Source of the DNA: Diplosphaera chodatii
Lineage: Eukaryota; Chlorophyta; Trebouxiophyceae; Prasiolales; Stichococcaceae
Direction: 5' to 3'
Length of the DNA: 64,000 nt
Assembly (NCBI GenBank): GCA_032358165.1
Contig: JAALGY010000063.1
Location: 310,001-374,000 of the forward strand
Shown here piece after piece: positions 47,156 to 59,571 of the stretch (positions are counted from its first letter, which is position 1; every line of letters starts with the position of its first letter). The notes under the pieces are model-generated. The model had not been told where the DNA came from, did no database searches, and was given only the letters and a program-made list of their open reading frames with translations. The position numbers and the translations under genes are program-made.

Positions 47156-49137
47156 ATGGTAAGCGTTTGTCCGTCAGATGCGCTGGCAACGTGCACACTT
47201 GCACTCATGCGCCTGGTGTAATCAGTGCTCACAAGGCTGAGCCTTCACTGAAAGTTTGTGCAGGGGCCAGTATCGAAGGACAAACGGGACATATTCTACA
47301 GGAAAGCGAAGGAGGAGGGCTGGCGAGCGCGCAGCGCCTTTAAGTTGCTGCAAATCGATGAGGCCTTCCACATCCTTGACGGCAAGCTGCCAATCGCGCG
47401 CTGGCGTTGCCGTTCAGGTTGAACGAAGCGAGCCGTGCTCATCACCGCAAGTCCGTGAGCAGCATGCCCTATGGCTACACGTTGGGCTATGCAGGGGTGC
47501 AGCACGTCGTGGATCTGTGTGCAGCGCCTGGCTCATGGTCGCAGGTGTGCGTGATGCTGCCATGATCATACCCTGGATCTGATGCATGCAGCCCTTTGTG
47601 ATGCATGGGCATGCCCCGCGCCAACAGCAAATGTGCGGACACAGCAAGCTGTCACCCTTGTTGCTCGATCGTGTAGGTGCTGTCACGCAAGCTGTACCTC
47701 CCTTCAGTGAAAGCTGGAAGGTTGGTCTTATTGTGAAGGGGAATCTTGCATATCAGTATTCGCACATTGGCTTGAGGCGTGGTATAGCTTGTCATGGGAG
47801 ATCATCATGAGGCTGACACCCCGTTGCTCCCATGCTCGCGCAGGCAACACGACCTGCCAAAGATTGTGGCAGTGGACCTGCAGCCGATGGCGCCCATTGA
47901 GGGCGTGATCCAGCTCCAGGCAGGGTCTACCAGCTGTTGGAAACCATTTGCAGATGTCAAAGAACAGCAGGCTTGGCGGCGGCGGTGCCATGCAGCTATG
48001 AGGGTCGTCATCAGCGTGTGCAGGGGGACATCACCAGTGCAAAGACGGCGGCCGCAGTGGTCGCGCACTTCGACGGGCACCACGCTGACCTAGTGGTGTC
48101 AGACGGCGCTCCTGATGGTACGAAGCAAATTGCAGTTGCATCCGCCTCTGCCTTGATGGTCAGTCAAGCACGAGCATTGATCAGGCTGTTTGGAAGGTCC
48201 GCCTGAGTACACACACACTATACATCTCATGGGACGGCGCTCTAGCTTGGCTGCATCTTGTGCAGTGACGGGGCTGCACGACATGGACGAGTACGTGCAG
48301 TCGCAGCTCATCCTGGCAGCTCTCGTGATTGTGACGCGGGTTCTGCGGCCTGGCGGCACCTTTGTCGCCAAAGTATTCCGTGGCAAAGACATCAGCCTGC
48401 TGTATGCTCAGGTGCAAACGCGCAGCAACTGAGATCCCACAGAATGTGTCGATCGTCGTATGCATCAACCATGTGGACGCTGATGTGATGGAAGGTGTGC
48501 TGTCTCGCAGTTGAAGATCTTCTTTCCAGAAGTCACGCTCTCAAAGCCCAGGAGCAGTCGCAACTCTAGTATAGGTGCATGCGTGGCAACCTAAACTTGC
48601 CTGCTATGTGCACATTGCTGCTCCTTGACAACAGTGCATAGTGCAGCTCATGGACACCTGCACTTCTGACACAGTGGGCCACACTCTGCCTGAACCTTTC
48701 TCGGCTCTTTGCAGAGGCATTCGTGGTTTGTCAGCATTATCGTCCTCCAGAGGGTTTCACGCCAGCAACGCTGGAATCATATTTGTCTGGCGAGCAGCTA
48801 CCGGGCTCAGCACCACCGTGGATCCCGTTTGTGGCATGTGGAGACCTGGCATATGATGCCGATCAGTCATACGACCTGGGTGGTGACTATGTGCGACGAG
48901 AGCCGGTGCAGGCACGTATACCGCTGGCGCTGCAGGTTCACATGCCTCATCGTATGCCTGCAAGCTGCATCGATAGCCGCTTTTCGAGTTAAGCAAGTGC
49001 CGGTTGGATGGTCCGTGCAGGCACCAACGGCCCCTGCTTACATGACAGCCATTGCACGGCAAGCCGCTCTCTCAAATGCCCCCAAGGGCAGAAGGACAAC
49101 GCTTGAGCAGGCAGCAGAAGCTTCGAATTTTGAGTAG
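47156..49137 (+). CDS. TRM7: tRNA 2'-O-methyltransferase TRM7/FTSJ1
   Basis: FtsJ-family SAM-dependent enzyme that methylates the ribose at positions 32 and 34 of the tRNA anticodon loop. Coding exon 1 is just the ATG (47156-47158), followed by a GTAAGC donor. Later exons are 47264-47381, 47495-47544, 47677-47720, 47844-47919, 48024-48117, 48266-48411, 48511-48574, 48715-48911 (or 48935) and 49021-49137. Motifs are [54 protein letters not shown] (SAM site, Asp), [57 protein letters not shown] (catalytic Lys) and KPRSSRNSS. Two introns (47382-47494 and 47920-48023) use GC donors. Confidence 0.93.
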
Positions 49138-49277
49138 ATGCACAGACGCCATTGCAGGTCATACTGTGTGGGCCACGTTGTGTGTCGTCAGGCTGGTTCA
49201 CATTCTTAAACACGGTGAAAAGTGATCCCTTGGCACTCGCTCAAGTAACCCATGCCGCCGCCAAAACACGGGGCAAA

Positions 49278-49508
49278 ATGCCAAAACAGCAGCAGAAGCC
49301 GGGGCGTGACACATGGTGGGGCAAGCCAATACGTTCATCCAAACCAATTCTGGGTTCTCAAGACTGTCTGCCCGCACGCAAGCACAGCGCAACAGGGGTC
49401 CCGCAGGGGCAATGTCTTCAGGTCCCTGCGCTGATGACGACTCAAAACCAGTATGTATCAGCTGATATGCCGCCTGGGTCGCAGCAATACAAATGGGATC
49501 GGCTCTAA
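49278..49508 (+). CDS. Possible small protein or 3' exon, unrecognised
   Basis: An open frame of 76 codons begins MPKQQQKPGRDTWWGKPIRS and ends SADMPPGSQQYKWDRL at 49508. The basic, Trp-containing start and acidic/aromatic end look more protein-like than neighbouring shadows, and it lies between TRM7 and the GATA gene on the free strand. It may contain a small intron or be chance. I recognise no family. Confidence 0.25.
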   Translation: MPKQQQKPGRDTWWGKPIRSSKPILGSQDCLPARKHSATGVPQGQCLQVPALMTTQNQYVSADMPPGSQQYKWDRL

Positions 49509-49569
49509 GCCGTGAGTTATGGCCCCCGAAAGTGCAGGCAGATCGTGCGCAGTCCCCACAGCGAAAGCT

Positions 49570-49574
49570 TTACA
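49570..49574 (-). terminator. TGTAA poly(A) signal candidate for the GATA gene
   Basis: GGCTGTAAAG on the coding strand, 100 nt after the stop. Confidence 0.45.
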
Positions 49575-49673
49575 GCCGCGCTTCGGTGCGAGCGCACTCT
49601 GTTTGGACTTCGCTTGGTGATGGCCCCAGTCACAGCTTGTGCCGAGCCTAGAGCTGGCAGCCCAAGACTGCGC

Positions 49674-51323
49674 TCATGGCTGCTGCGCAGGTGCATCTGC
49701 AGCATTTGCCTCCTGCTTAGAGGGAGCCAGGTCCTGGGGCGCGGCCGCGTACTGCTCAACCAGCGGCGGCTGCATCATCGCCGGCAGAGGCTGCTGCAGA
49801 TGCTGCTGCAGCGGCATCTGGTTGGCGCGTGCGTCTTCGCCGCCCTCAGCCTTCCACAGGTCCTGCAAGGGTAGCAGGTCAGGGTTCGGCAGTTTGCAGT
49901 ATGAGGCACACGTCAGATGCCGCTGCTCAGCCAACGGCGCAGACAGCATTCGTGAAAGTCCGCAGCGGATGCCAAGCAGCAGCGCACGTTGGGTCTATGC
50001 TTGTCGTTCTTGGCGAAGTACAGGCCGCACGCATTGCACAGCGGCTGCCCAGTGTGCTTGTCCTTGCGCCAGAAGGGTGTGTTGGATGAGCCACAGTTGC
50101 TGCACACCTGCATGTGCCAGACCCAATCCTCAGGTAGGCACGCAGCAGGAGAAAACCTGGCAGGTGCAAGTGCTCCAGGCATGCCAAGAGCAGGGGTAAC
50201 GACGACTCGAGAGCGGAAGGGCGGAGGTTTCCGCGAGGCAAGCTGACGGTGCTGCGCGCCTTGTTCTCATTGCGTGCGCGGCGACCCTTCCTGGTGCTGC
50301 CACCGTCGCCGTCGCGTGATCGCTTGCGGGTGCCGTCTGCAGAGGCGCGACCACCGTTGTACGCTGCCTGCGCTGCCGCCTGCTGCTGGTACTGGCCAGC
50401 CAGCGCGTCGGGCGACATGAAGGGCGGTGCGCCCAGGAACGGCATCGGCAGTGCACCGCCGCTCTGCTGCAGCGCGTTCTGCAGGTACAGCTGCCAGTAG
50501 TAGGCCAGCACCTGCAGGGAGGCAGCAGCAGGGATTCAGCGCCTTTCCAGCCATACCCGCGGACCCCCGGGGGGAAGAAGGTTTTGTGAGAGACGCAGAA
50601 AGGGGCAGCTTGCATCCTGGAACCCAACCTGGCGAGCACAAGTTGGTGATATGCAGGACAGACAGAGGCAGGTGCCAAGATCTCAAGGCCGTCAAACTGT
50701 TGCATCTAACATCCTGCAGTGGTTTACACTCTGACTTTTCCTGCCCGTGCCAGCAGCTAAAGCTGGGCACAGCTTTGGTTCGGGCCACAGATCGGCTGAC
50801 AACAACCCGGGGTGCGGTCGGGGAGGCTCTGGCATAACAACGCCACAGCGTATGACACTGCAGGAAAGTGACGTCCGAGACGAAATCTCAGATCTCCCAC
50901 CTGTTGCTGCTGCAGCTGGGCGCTTTGCTGCAGTATGCGCTGCTGCTCGGCTGCGTCGTCACCAGAGGCGGGCTGCGACGCCGGCTGCTGCGGCGGCCCG
51001 CTGGCGGGCTGCTGGGGCAACTGCACAAACGGGAGGAAGGGCGCCGCGTTGGCCAGGCCTGGTTGCTCCGCCTGCGCGGGCACGGGCTGCTCCATAGCTG
51101 GCGGCACTGTGCTGACTGGTGGCGCCTGCTGCTCTGCGGCGCTGCCCTGCAGCACCGTCGCGAGCCTGCCGCCGTCGAAACGATCCCCCAGCCCCGGACC
51201 AACGCCCGCCTCTGAGCCGCCGTCGACAGCCACGCCGTCGGGCTGGAGCGCTGTGTCGCCTGGCGGCGCCGGCGCCCCGGAGTTTGCCGCAGCTGTCGGG
51301 GCTGCCTCACCACCAGTGGACAT
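49674..51323 (-). CDS. GATA-type zinc-finger transcription factor
   Basis: Probable nuclear transcription regulator. The single zinc finger reads [20 protein letters not shown] followed by [18 protein letters not shown]. The spacing is CX2C-X18-CX2C, the plant-type loop length. Upstream are Pro/Gln/Ala-rich stretches ([20 protein letters not shown]), a segment [18 protein letters not shown], and a basic region [20 protein letters not shown] that could serve as a nuclear localisation signal. The tail is Gln/Pro/Met-rich and ends APAQQP. About four exons. The start at 51323 ([16 protein letters not shown]) is chosen as the low-complexity N-terminus; an in-frame upstream ATG at 51515 is possible. 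A TTACA (TGTAA) lies 100 nt past the stop. Confidence 0.88.
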
Positions 51324-52311
51324 AGTTTTGGGTAGCTTCGCGGCTCTGTCCGCCACAAGACGTTGAAGCGCCTCCAGCCAGCCCAACGCGGGCACCGCCG
51401 GCCACGCAGCACGGTCTGGCGTGAAGGCAAGGCCCGATAGAGCGCTGCACCGGGGCAGCAAGCTGGATCTGAGATGCACAAGGAGATGCGAACACGCCTC
51501 TTTTGCGAGGGCCACGATGGCTTAGGTTTTAGCGTTTTACTACTGCCCACTAAACATACCCCAGTAGCCAGTAAATATCCGTGGCCGTGGAAATATCTGG
51601 CGCAGATGAGCCGGCAATCAGATGATGCCTGCCGTCCTTCGGGGTTCGGCACAACAGCCTACAGGAGGCTGTGGTTCTAACAGGACAACCCTTCCTGCCA
51701 TGAGAGGCCTGGATGCACTCCATTTGCCTGCATGTGGGATGTCGTCCAGCTGTTCTTATACAGGGCACGCTACACGCAGCGAACTGTGCGCAGACTGACC
51801 TTGTGCAGCTCTGCATGCGACATGCGCTATCGCATGGCTACCATCATAACCACAGTATTCTGGACACATGCTTACGGTCGTGACAAACAAGGGGAACGTC
51901 CTTGGCGAGAATTGCCACTTCTGCCAACACCATGTTACCGGTATACGTGTTTCAAGACAGGGAAGAAGCGCAGAAGCAAGCTGTCCTTTCATTGCGAAAA
52001 CGGAGAGAACCACATGCACTGAACTGCAGGTTGAGTACACAAGCCTGTTGCAGCAACTTATCTTCGTGAAGTCATCGTGCAACGGCTGCTTTGGCTCTGT
52101 TGACCGCCTGCCACACAAGCCGACAGGCTACAGCAATGGTGCATGCCGCAGGATGGCAATGGGGCAACCAATGCGGCTGCCTCCCTGGCCAACTCCTGGT
52201 GTGCCCGACAGCCGGTGCTCAAACCCAACAGCTAGCGCTGCACTTTGCGCCCAGACTGCACCAACCCTCTTCAGCACCAGTGCGCAGTGCTGACTCGGGA
52301 GCGCCGCCACT
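51324..52311. other. Gap between DUF4057 3' end and GATA 5' end
   Basis: No supportable gene. It probably holds the GATA promoter, possibly a short N-terminal extension up to 51515, and the DUF4057 3' UTR. Confidence 0.45.
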
Positions 52312-53435
52312 TCAGACGCCAATGATCTTGATTGGCTCCTCGTCAGGGTTGCGGTACTGCAGACTGATGTGCTCGTTGGGGTCGCCGAACACGATGCTGC
52401 TGCCGCCACCGGGCGGCTTCCGCACCCGCAGCGAGGACCGGTGCGACTCCTGCTCACAAAACACAGCTTCAGCATGCAAGCGACTGGGAGGTGACAGAGC
52501 ACACCAGCCCACACAGCGACCTGATCATCACTTGACACCCGTGCACCGGAAGCTCTGCAGCATGACACATAGAGCAGGGATGGTGCACAAGTCGGAGGTT
52601 GAGCAAGGCCCAAATCATGCAACAGCATTTTCGAGTTGCCAGCACATGCACACCGGAGCCAGCGGGGTTGAATAGCACATGGCGCAAATCACTGCTGTGC
52701 TGCTTCCCCGCAGATAAATGCTTTGGGTATCAAGCCAGTGTGTGATCCGACACCACACCCTATGACAAGGCTGAAAAGGCACCTGCTGGCCCTCGCCAAA
52801 GATGTCGCTGCCGCCCAGCTCATGCAGCTTGGCCTCGCTGAAAGCCAGGCTGCGCGCCGCATTGCCGTCCTCCACCTTCTCTGCAAAGATGTCGTTGCCC
52901 TGCAGAGGCGAACAACACCCAAAGCTTCAGTGTATACCTGTCAGACTTGCTTGCCGTGGGTTGCCAGCTCCTTCGCTGGCCGATGCCAAGCACACATACA
53001 GCTTGCAGAACAGGGTTCCACCCATGCAACAGGTGATCAAAAGCAAGCCTCAAAAGATGGCCTGCTCAACCTTCACCTGCAGCGCGCGCTTCTTGGCATC
53101 TGACACCTCGCGGATCTTGCCATTTGGCGATGCTGAAAACTGCAACTTCGAGTCTATGCCCGGCGCCTGGTCCGCAAAGATATCTGAGCCAATCAGGCAT
53201 TGCTGCAGCTTCGTCTCCAGACCCCTGCGAGAAGGAGAACACCGATTCATGCACGATTGAAACGCAAAGCAGGTTGACAGTACTGCTGCAAGCCCATTGT
53301 GAGGAGGGTAGCATGGTGTGTGGCAAGTCCTGATGCATCACATACATACAGCGTCAGCAGCATAGCAGCAGAGGCAGCGACACAAGTCAGACACCAGTAC
53401 TACTCACGGGCGTTGGGCGACGTGAAAGCTGCCAT
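52312..53435 (-). CDS. DUF4057 / HN1-like protein
   Basis: Member of the plant DUF4057 family, distantly related to animal HN1/Jupiter microtubule-associated proteins; molecular role unknown. The first exon encodes MAAFTSPNA (start 53435) and joins GLETKLQQCLIGSDIFADQA. Repeated family modules of the type 'SxAKxxELxGxDIF' are seen: CLIGSDIFADQ, SDAKKRALQ and SEAKLHELGGSDIFGEG. The conserved C-terminal box is SLRVRKPPGGGSSIVFGDP, followed by a short tail ending PIKIIGV. Length is about 150-160 aa in five exons, shorter than the roughly 300-aa plant proteins, with fewer modules. One internal exon around 52880-53060 was not fully resolved. Confidence 0.8.
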
Positions 53436-54738
53436 CCTCCACCTGCACAGAGCGTGTGAAGCGAGCTTGACAGGTTGACAACTCCACGACCCATTGACAG
53501 GCGGCATGCATGCGACGCTCGGCTATCACTCGCTTCTGTCGCCTGTCGGTGCGGCATGTAGCAGTGCAACACCGGTAACGCTGTGAACGAATGAACCTCA
53601 TGCTATCATGAGTCCGCTCCCTGGCCCTCCAGTTTCAGGCTGAAAGCTGGGCTTGGGCCATGCCAGGGAGGTATGACACAGACCACGCATCGGCCTCAGG
53701 TGACCAGCTGAGCAACCGGCTGGCGCAAATGGCTGGCTTGAGACTCAAAATCTGAACGCCCCGCGACGGACGGGCGCTGGAGGGCCCCGCGGCACAGCGC
53801 TCGTTCGAGCATGGAGACATCCCACTTGAAACGCCCACCTTGGGAGACAGGCCCGCGGGCGGCAACATGGAGTTGTCGATGCCCTTAAACGGACTTTTCC
53901 TCGTCGTCGGGTGTTCAACGCTGTCGTCCGGGTAACCCCTGCAAGATCCGGCCCGTGCTTGCTTCAACATCAGCGGAGAGCCGAACCCACGAGGCACGCA
54001 TGCAGCACGACAGACAGTCACGGCATGCACCCACAAAGATAGATCTGTAAGGACACCGACATGCCAGTGTGCACGACATGCAGCACAGAATGCATGCCAA
54101 AGCCTAAGCAACCACTTGCCCGAAAATGGAGATGCTTTGCCTGCGACGCAAGCAGATCAAGACATTTCAGTGATAACAGTGATCTTTGACACGGCGATGT
54201 CACTCGAGCACATGCACCGCTGAAAACCAGCCACAGCTCCGGGCAGCAAGGCACCTGCCGCCGCCGTGGTTGCGCCACCGGCTGTCTGCTTGCGAGTCTG
54301 GACCTGACGGCGACCTTGCTGGTGTCAGTGATCCATTCTCGCTCATGGTGGCTGGTCTGCAAACAGTGGCAAGCATGCAAATGCTCAGCACGCGGCCTCG
54401 CGTGCTTCGAGGCGAGCTGCGGGCTGTGCTACAGGGCGGGGATATCAGTTCAAGAGCAGGGTTATGACGTCACGATTTCAGGCGGTGCATGGGACACGGG
54501 CGTCACCGCCACCCTATCGTTGAGAAGCAGTGCCTCTGACAGGGGTTCACCAACCGTGATGTCGACCAACCGCTGCTTGATCACTGTTGGCGAGCCGGCA
54601 CGTCCCCACAGTGAAGGTGGGGTTCGACTCAGCTTGCAGCTGGCACACTAGATGCGATCGCATGTATGGCGGGCCTCTCGTCAGACGCTCTCAGCGTTTG
54701 AGCCGTCAGTTCTGCCAAGCTCTGGACAAGCCTGTAGC
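53436..54738. other. Divergent gap DUF4057 / RNR1 with unassigned coding-like patches
   Basis: A minus-strand frame at 53640-54110 contains HPTTRKSPFKGIDNSMLPPA and PSSARPSRGVQ, which look coding-like. A plus-strand frame near 53660-53750 reads SGDQLSNRLAQMAGLRLKI-stop. They overlap and cannot both be real; neither could be tied to a start, splice sites or a family. Confidence 0.3.
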
Positions 54739-57700
54739 ATGGCCGCTGCCGGGTCGCTGATGCCGGCGGCGGCGTCAGTGTCAGGCGGCATGTTGTCGGC
54801 CGCCGCTGTTGCAGTGGTCCATGGTCGCTCGGCGACAGGATCCACGCAAGCGTCAGATTCGCGGAAGCTGTCTGCAAAGGCAGCCCGTGGAGCTGCAGCA
54901 GCTGTCAGCAGTCTGACAGCCAGGGGCGGTCACCCGCTGCATGTGCATGCGCCTGAATTCGTGCCGGGAGGCAGGTGTGTTGCTGCCAGGCCGGATAATG
55001 TTGAGCTCCTCTCACAACTTCGTACCATGGCCATGTTTCCCATCGTACCATGCTCGTGATGCACATGCGAAGTCTACATGTAGTTCCGAAGGCCTGCCAG
55101 CCCGCTGGATGCAGGCTGCGGTCCTTCACAGCAGTGGCTGCGGCACCGCAGCCGGGGCTGGCGTCCGCGGTGCCCGTCCCAGGCGACGTCAACGTGGGGT
55201 GCTTGGTGGCGTACCAGCGGGAGCGGGATGCGCATGCTGGGCTCGCGCTGGTGGAGGGCCGCCACGGCAAGCGCGGCTGGAGCGTGATGGGTGCCAGGTA
55301 CAGCAGCACCGCGTTGCTGCACGATGGCCTGGTGCGACGGTCGGCCCAGCCATCTGCCGCCGCTGCTCTGACAGCAGCTGCTGTCCCTTGTGCAGGGGCA
55401 ACCAGATGAACCTGGCGCAGCAGCATGTGGCACTGGTGCTGCCCGGTGGGCCCTTCACCCGCGCTGACCTCGCAGCTGTGGCGGCGGAGGCATCCGCTGC
55501 TGCACTGGACACTTCTTTGTGCAAGCTTGCGTGGGAGGTGGGTCAGCAGTTGTTTTGCGATGTGACAGAATGCAAAATGACGATGTTTACTCGGAACTGT
55601 CGCGATGGCTGTATTGGAAACAAACGTATCCTGCTGTCTGAGCTTGAGTGCCTACACTAAGTGTACTGATGGCAATGCAGGTCAGCGACACTGGCGCAGT
55701 GTACACTGCACCCCAGATGGCAGAGCTGCTGTTTGGCGGCGTGCCGAGCGTGGCGCAGTGTGCCGCAGCGCATGCGCTGCTGTCCGCGGACCGCACCTTC
55801 TTCAAGCAGACGGGGCGGCTTCCGCCGACTTTTCAGCCACGGTCGGCCTCCGCTGTGGCTGCCATCATAGCAGAGGATGCGGCTGCCCAGCAGGTATGTT
55901 CTTCACCCCTTCGTACAGCGGGTTCACGAGGATGCAACTGGTCCACCATATCTCATCCTGAGTCTGCAGTGCGCCGCACTGGAACCTCACCGTGGTGTCT
56001 TTATGTGCCAGCTGACAGGCGTGCACTTGAGTTTATGCCCTTTTGCCGCTTCTGATGCAGAGGCAAAAGGAACGAGCAGTGTTCGTGGGCGCCATAGGGG
56101 ATGTCAGAAACCGCAGCCCTGCCCTGCAGCCCTCCAGGGCCGACTGGCTGGCCGGGCCACATGCCGCAACCCTTTCAGCGATCGAGACCCTGGCCCTGAC
56201 AATGGCCGGCACCAGCGCTGCTGCTCAGGTGTGCGCTGCTCTTAGCTCGGCAGGCTCGCAGGCAACTGCCTCGTGTGTCAGCAGGCATCTCTCAGTTATG
56301 GGGGCTCTGATGCCACTCTCCCTGGAGATGCCTAACTTCGTGTGACTGAATACAGGCTGCTGGCAACGCCCTGGCAGCAAACGGCCTGGCAGCCCTGCAG
56401 CTCAACTCCACGCCAGATGCTGCCGCTGGCTTGCTGAAGCGCATTGGCTGGTGGGACACCCATGAGCAGGTGGCAGTGCTCCGGCTGGGCATGACGCCCA
56501 CATTCGACGGCAGGCTCCAGGTGCCATCGAAGCGTCAAACCATCTACTTGCATATATTCCTGCTATGGAATTTAGCCCACATTGCGATTCTTGATCATGT
56601 GCTCAGAACTGATTGCGTGTGAGTGATCTGCGCCATCTGCTGAGGCATTGCACGTGTGCACCGATATCAGGAGGCGGCTGCAGAGCTGGGAATGGCGCCT
56701 CCACCAGATGCGGATGCCGCGTCACGCGCCGACCTGACCGGGCACCGCGTGCTCACCATCGACGACGCGTCGACGACGGAGATCGACGACGGGCTGTCAG
56801 TGGAGCGGCTGCCCGATGGCAACTGGCGCCTGTGGGTGCACATCGCGGACCCCTCCCGCTGGGTGGACTTTGGTGACGCGCTGGATGCGGAGGCCGCCCG
56901 CCGCTCCAAGTCTGCCTACCTGCCCACCGGTGAGCATAGCCCCAGATTGCCAGGCTAGTGATGCATGGCTAAGAAGTCGTCTCAATGGATGTTAAAGGGA
57001 CAGTTTCAGCCCGGAGACCCCACACCGATGCGCAGGCTTGCATGTAGGATGCAAAGGCACGAGCCATCAGTGCAGACACTCGCAGCTGCCCCATGTGCCC
57101 TGCAGGCATGATACCCATGTTCCCGCACATGCTCGCGGAGGGATCCTTCAGCCTTCGCGCCACCGGCGAGCCATCACCTGCAATGTCGCTTGGGGTCGTG
57201 CTAGCTGCTGACGGTATGCTTGGAGCCTTGTGTCCGTCACTGATGTTGCATACTTTCGCACCTTTCCTGCCTTGTTGCACGGAGGCAGTGCCCCATCAGA
57301 TCCCTGGTGACACCTGCTGGGGTTTGCATATCATCTGCAGGTGGTCTTACTGATGCTTACCTCCACTTCCTGTCGTGTGCAGGCTCTGTAGCCGACTACC
57401 ACGTGAAGCCATCGCTGGTGTGTCCAGCACGGCGGCTGACATATCATGAGGTTGATGCTGCCCTTGAACTGGGTCCTGCTGATGGCAGCGGCGAGATTCA
57501 GCAGCAGGATCATCACGCCCTGCTGGCCCTGCAGAAGGTACAAGACCCGTGTTCTGCTGCTGTAGCTGCTTCTGCAATGATATACACATGCCGGTCGGTA
57601 CCTACTCAGCTGGACAGTCTCCTGCTGCTGAGAGTTTTGAGCCAAGCGAAAGATCCTGCACTCCTGCAAGAATTACTGCCTGTTATGGAGGTGCTGTTTG

Positions 57701-59571
57701 CTCGAGGTATGATGACCACTTTGGAAACGTTGCCGTATGTGCAGGCTGCCGAGCTGCGGCGGGCGTGGCGTGCTGCACAGGGCGCAGTGGAGATTGCGAC
57801 GCCAGAGGCACAGGTGTGTCACACAAAGTGGTAGTGTTGCATAATGTGGTCACCAGCAGCATAATCGCCTCCACATGTGATCAGTGCAGGACGGGTAAGC
57901 GCAGCACTGTAGGTGTGGCTGTTGTTGAGGTTTGCTGCAGCGTACGCAAGCAGTCGAGCCATCAGCTGCAGTGGGATGTGGACCGTTGTTGACTTCAACC
58001 GCGGGCTGCAGGTGCGTGTGCGACGCACACCGCATGGGGAGCCAGAGGTGGACGTGCAGCCGGAGTCTATGTCTGCGTCGCCCTCGAGGCAGCTCGTGGC
58101 AGAGATGATGATCATGGCTGGCGAGGTCATCGGCGACCTAGGTCGGTGCCTCATGTGACCTGCAATGGCGACCGCTTCAACTGATGACCATTATGAATGC
58201 CAGCGTGGTTCGGATCTGCGACTGTGCAGCTGGACGCTGCTTCAAGAAGGTCCGAGCAACGTGGTGAGCTCTGCCGAGCACCCTCCCCGCAGGCACCAAG
58301 GCAGCGTTGCCGCTGCCATACCGAGGGCAGGCAGCGCCCGTGCTGCCAAGCGAGGCCGAGATGTCTGCGCTCCCCCCCGGTTTGTGCCGTCAGGTCAGTC
58401 ACGTTAGTGGTGTGGTTGTTGAACCTGGCTAGCGATGTCCACATTGCTTGTGCAATGATCATGTACGGAAAAGGTCTTGTTTTGCCAGTGTGCCTCAGCT
58501 GCCTCTCGTGCTGTGCCAGGTGGCAGTGCGCAACCGCATGACGCGGAGCATCATGACTACAGCGCCGGGCAACCCTCACGCGGCGCTGGGGCTGCCCGCA
58601 TATGTGCAGTTCACCAGCCCCATTCGGCGCTACACCGATCTGCTGGCGCACTATCAGGTGCATGGAAAGTGCAATGGCCACGGGTCCTCGGGGGCTGCAG
58701 CAGTTGCTGCACTTCTGCTGTGCTGTCAGGCCATGGAGTCCAGGCTTGGGTGCACTATACCTTTGTGTACCACACCACCTGCTGTCATGCGCCCTGGCAG
58801 CAGCTGTCTGTTGATATAAAGCACATGCCTGCTGCCGTGCATGCCTCAGCCTCAGCGCCTGCCACGCCAGCCGCTGAAACTTGTTGTTGACCTGCAGGTC
58901 AAGGCACACCTGCGGGGAGATCAGCCGCCGCTGTCTGCACAGCAGCTGGAGTTGGTGCTTGATATAGCTAACAGCGCTGGCCGCGAACTGCTGGGTATGC
59001 TGCTGCTAGTGTGTTGTTTCCTGCGCTTGCCGTGTCATCCAACGGTTGAGGTGGTCCATGCCTGGCTGCTTGTGGTAGCGTCGTCCCCTCTGTGCTGCAG
59101 GTGCGGAGCGCGCTGCAGAAAGCTACTGGCTGGCGCACTACTTTGCAGCAGCAGGGCCTGGCACGAGCTGGCCCGGCGAGCTGGTGTGCTGGGTGCGGCA
59201 GGAGACAGGTGAGCTGCTGCAGGGCATGGTGCTGCCACGTTGCACAGCTTAGTTCCTGACGATAGCGCCGTGTGCTGCGTGCTGACCCTCAAGATTGACA
59301 GCAGCTGCCCTACTGTTTACACATGCTGGCTGTCAATTCCGCAGGCATGGCCAAGGTCATACTGGACATTGGCATTGAGGCGATGGTGCGTGTAAACCGT
59401 CCGGCATCCTTGGGCGAGCGCGTGCATTTGTCGGTGTTGTCTGTGGACACCGCTGCCGGAGCGTACCAGCTGGCCGAGTCGCTCTCGCCGCCAGATCCGC
59501 CAGCCGACGTCTCGCGGCATCCGCTGGCGTCAGCGACAACCCCCATGTCGCCGCTCGTGCACGCCATGTAG
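54739..59571 (+). CDS. RNR1: RNase II/RNR family 3'-5' exoribonuclease
   Basis: Plant RNR1-like enzyme; in plants it trims organellar rRNA and mRNA. Exon 1 (54739-54974) is Ala/Ser/Arg-rich and ends in HPLHVHAPEFVPGG. It joins in phase 2 at 55115 to LRSFTAVAAAPQPGLASAV. Next come DVNVGCLVAYQRERDAHAGL, then the long N-terminal helical region. The RNB catalytic domain has LTIDDASTTEIDDGLSVERL (metal-binding Asp cluster), WRLWVHIADPSRWVDFGDAL, MIPMFPHMLAEGSFSLRATG and YVQFTSPIRRYTDLLAHYQ. An S1-like end closes ATTPMSPLVHAM. About 18 exons. An alternative start at 55050 (MLVMHMRSLHVVPKACQPAG) would give a different, transit-like N-terminus, so the 5' end is not settled. Confidence 0.87.

Noticed and set aside
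48912..49020. A ninth GC-AG intron (GCACGT donor) in TRM7
   Set aside because: A GT donor at 48936 is also in phase, and the TRM7 C-terminus is too variable to decide, so it was not counted.
54652..55059. A separate 135-aa gene carrying the PAM2-like motif
   Set aside because: Its frame overlaps the RNR1 5' region, and its donor phase fits the RNR1 acceptor exactly, so a shared first exon is simpler.
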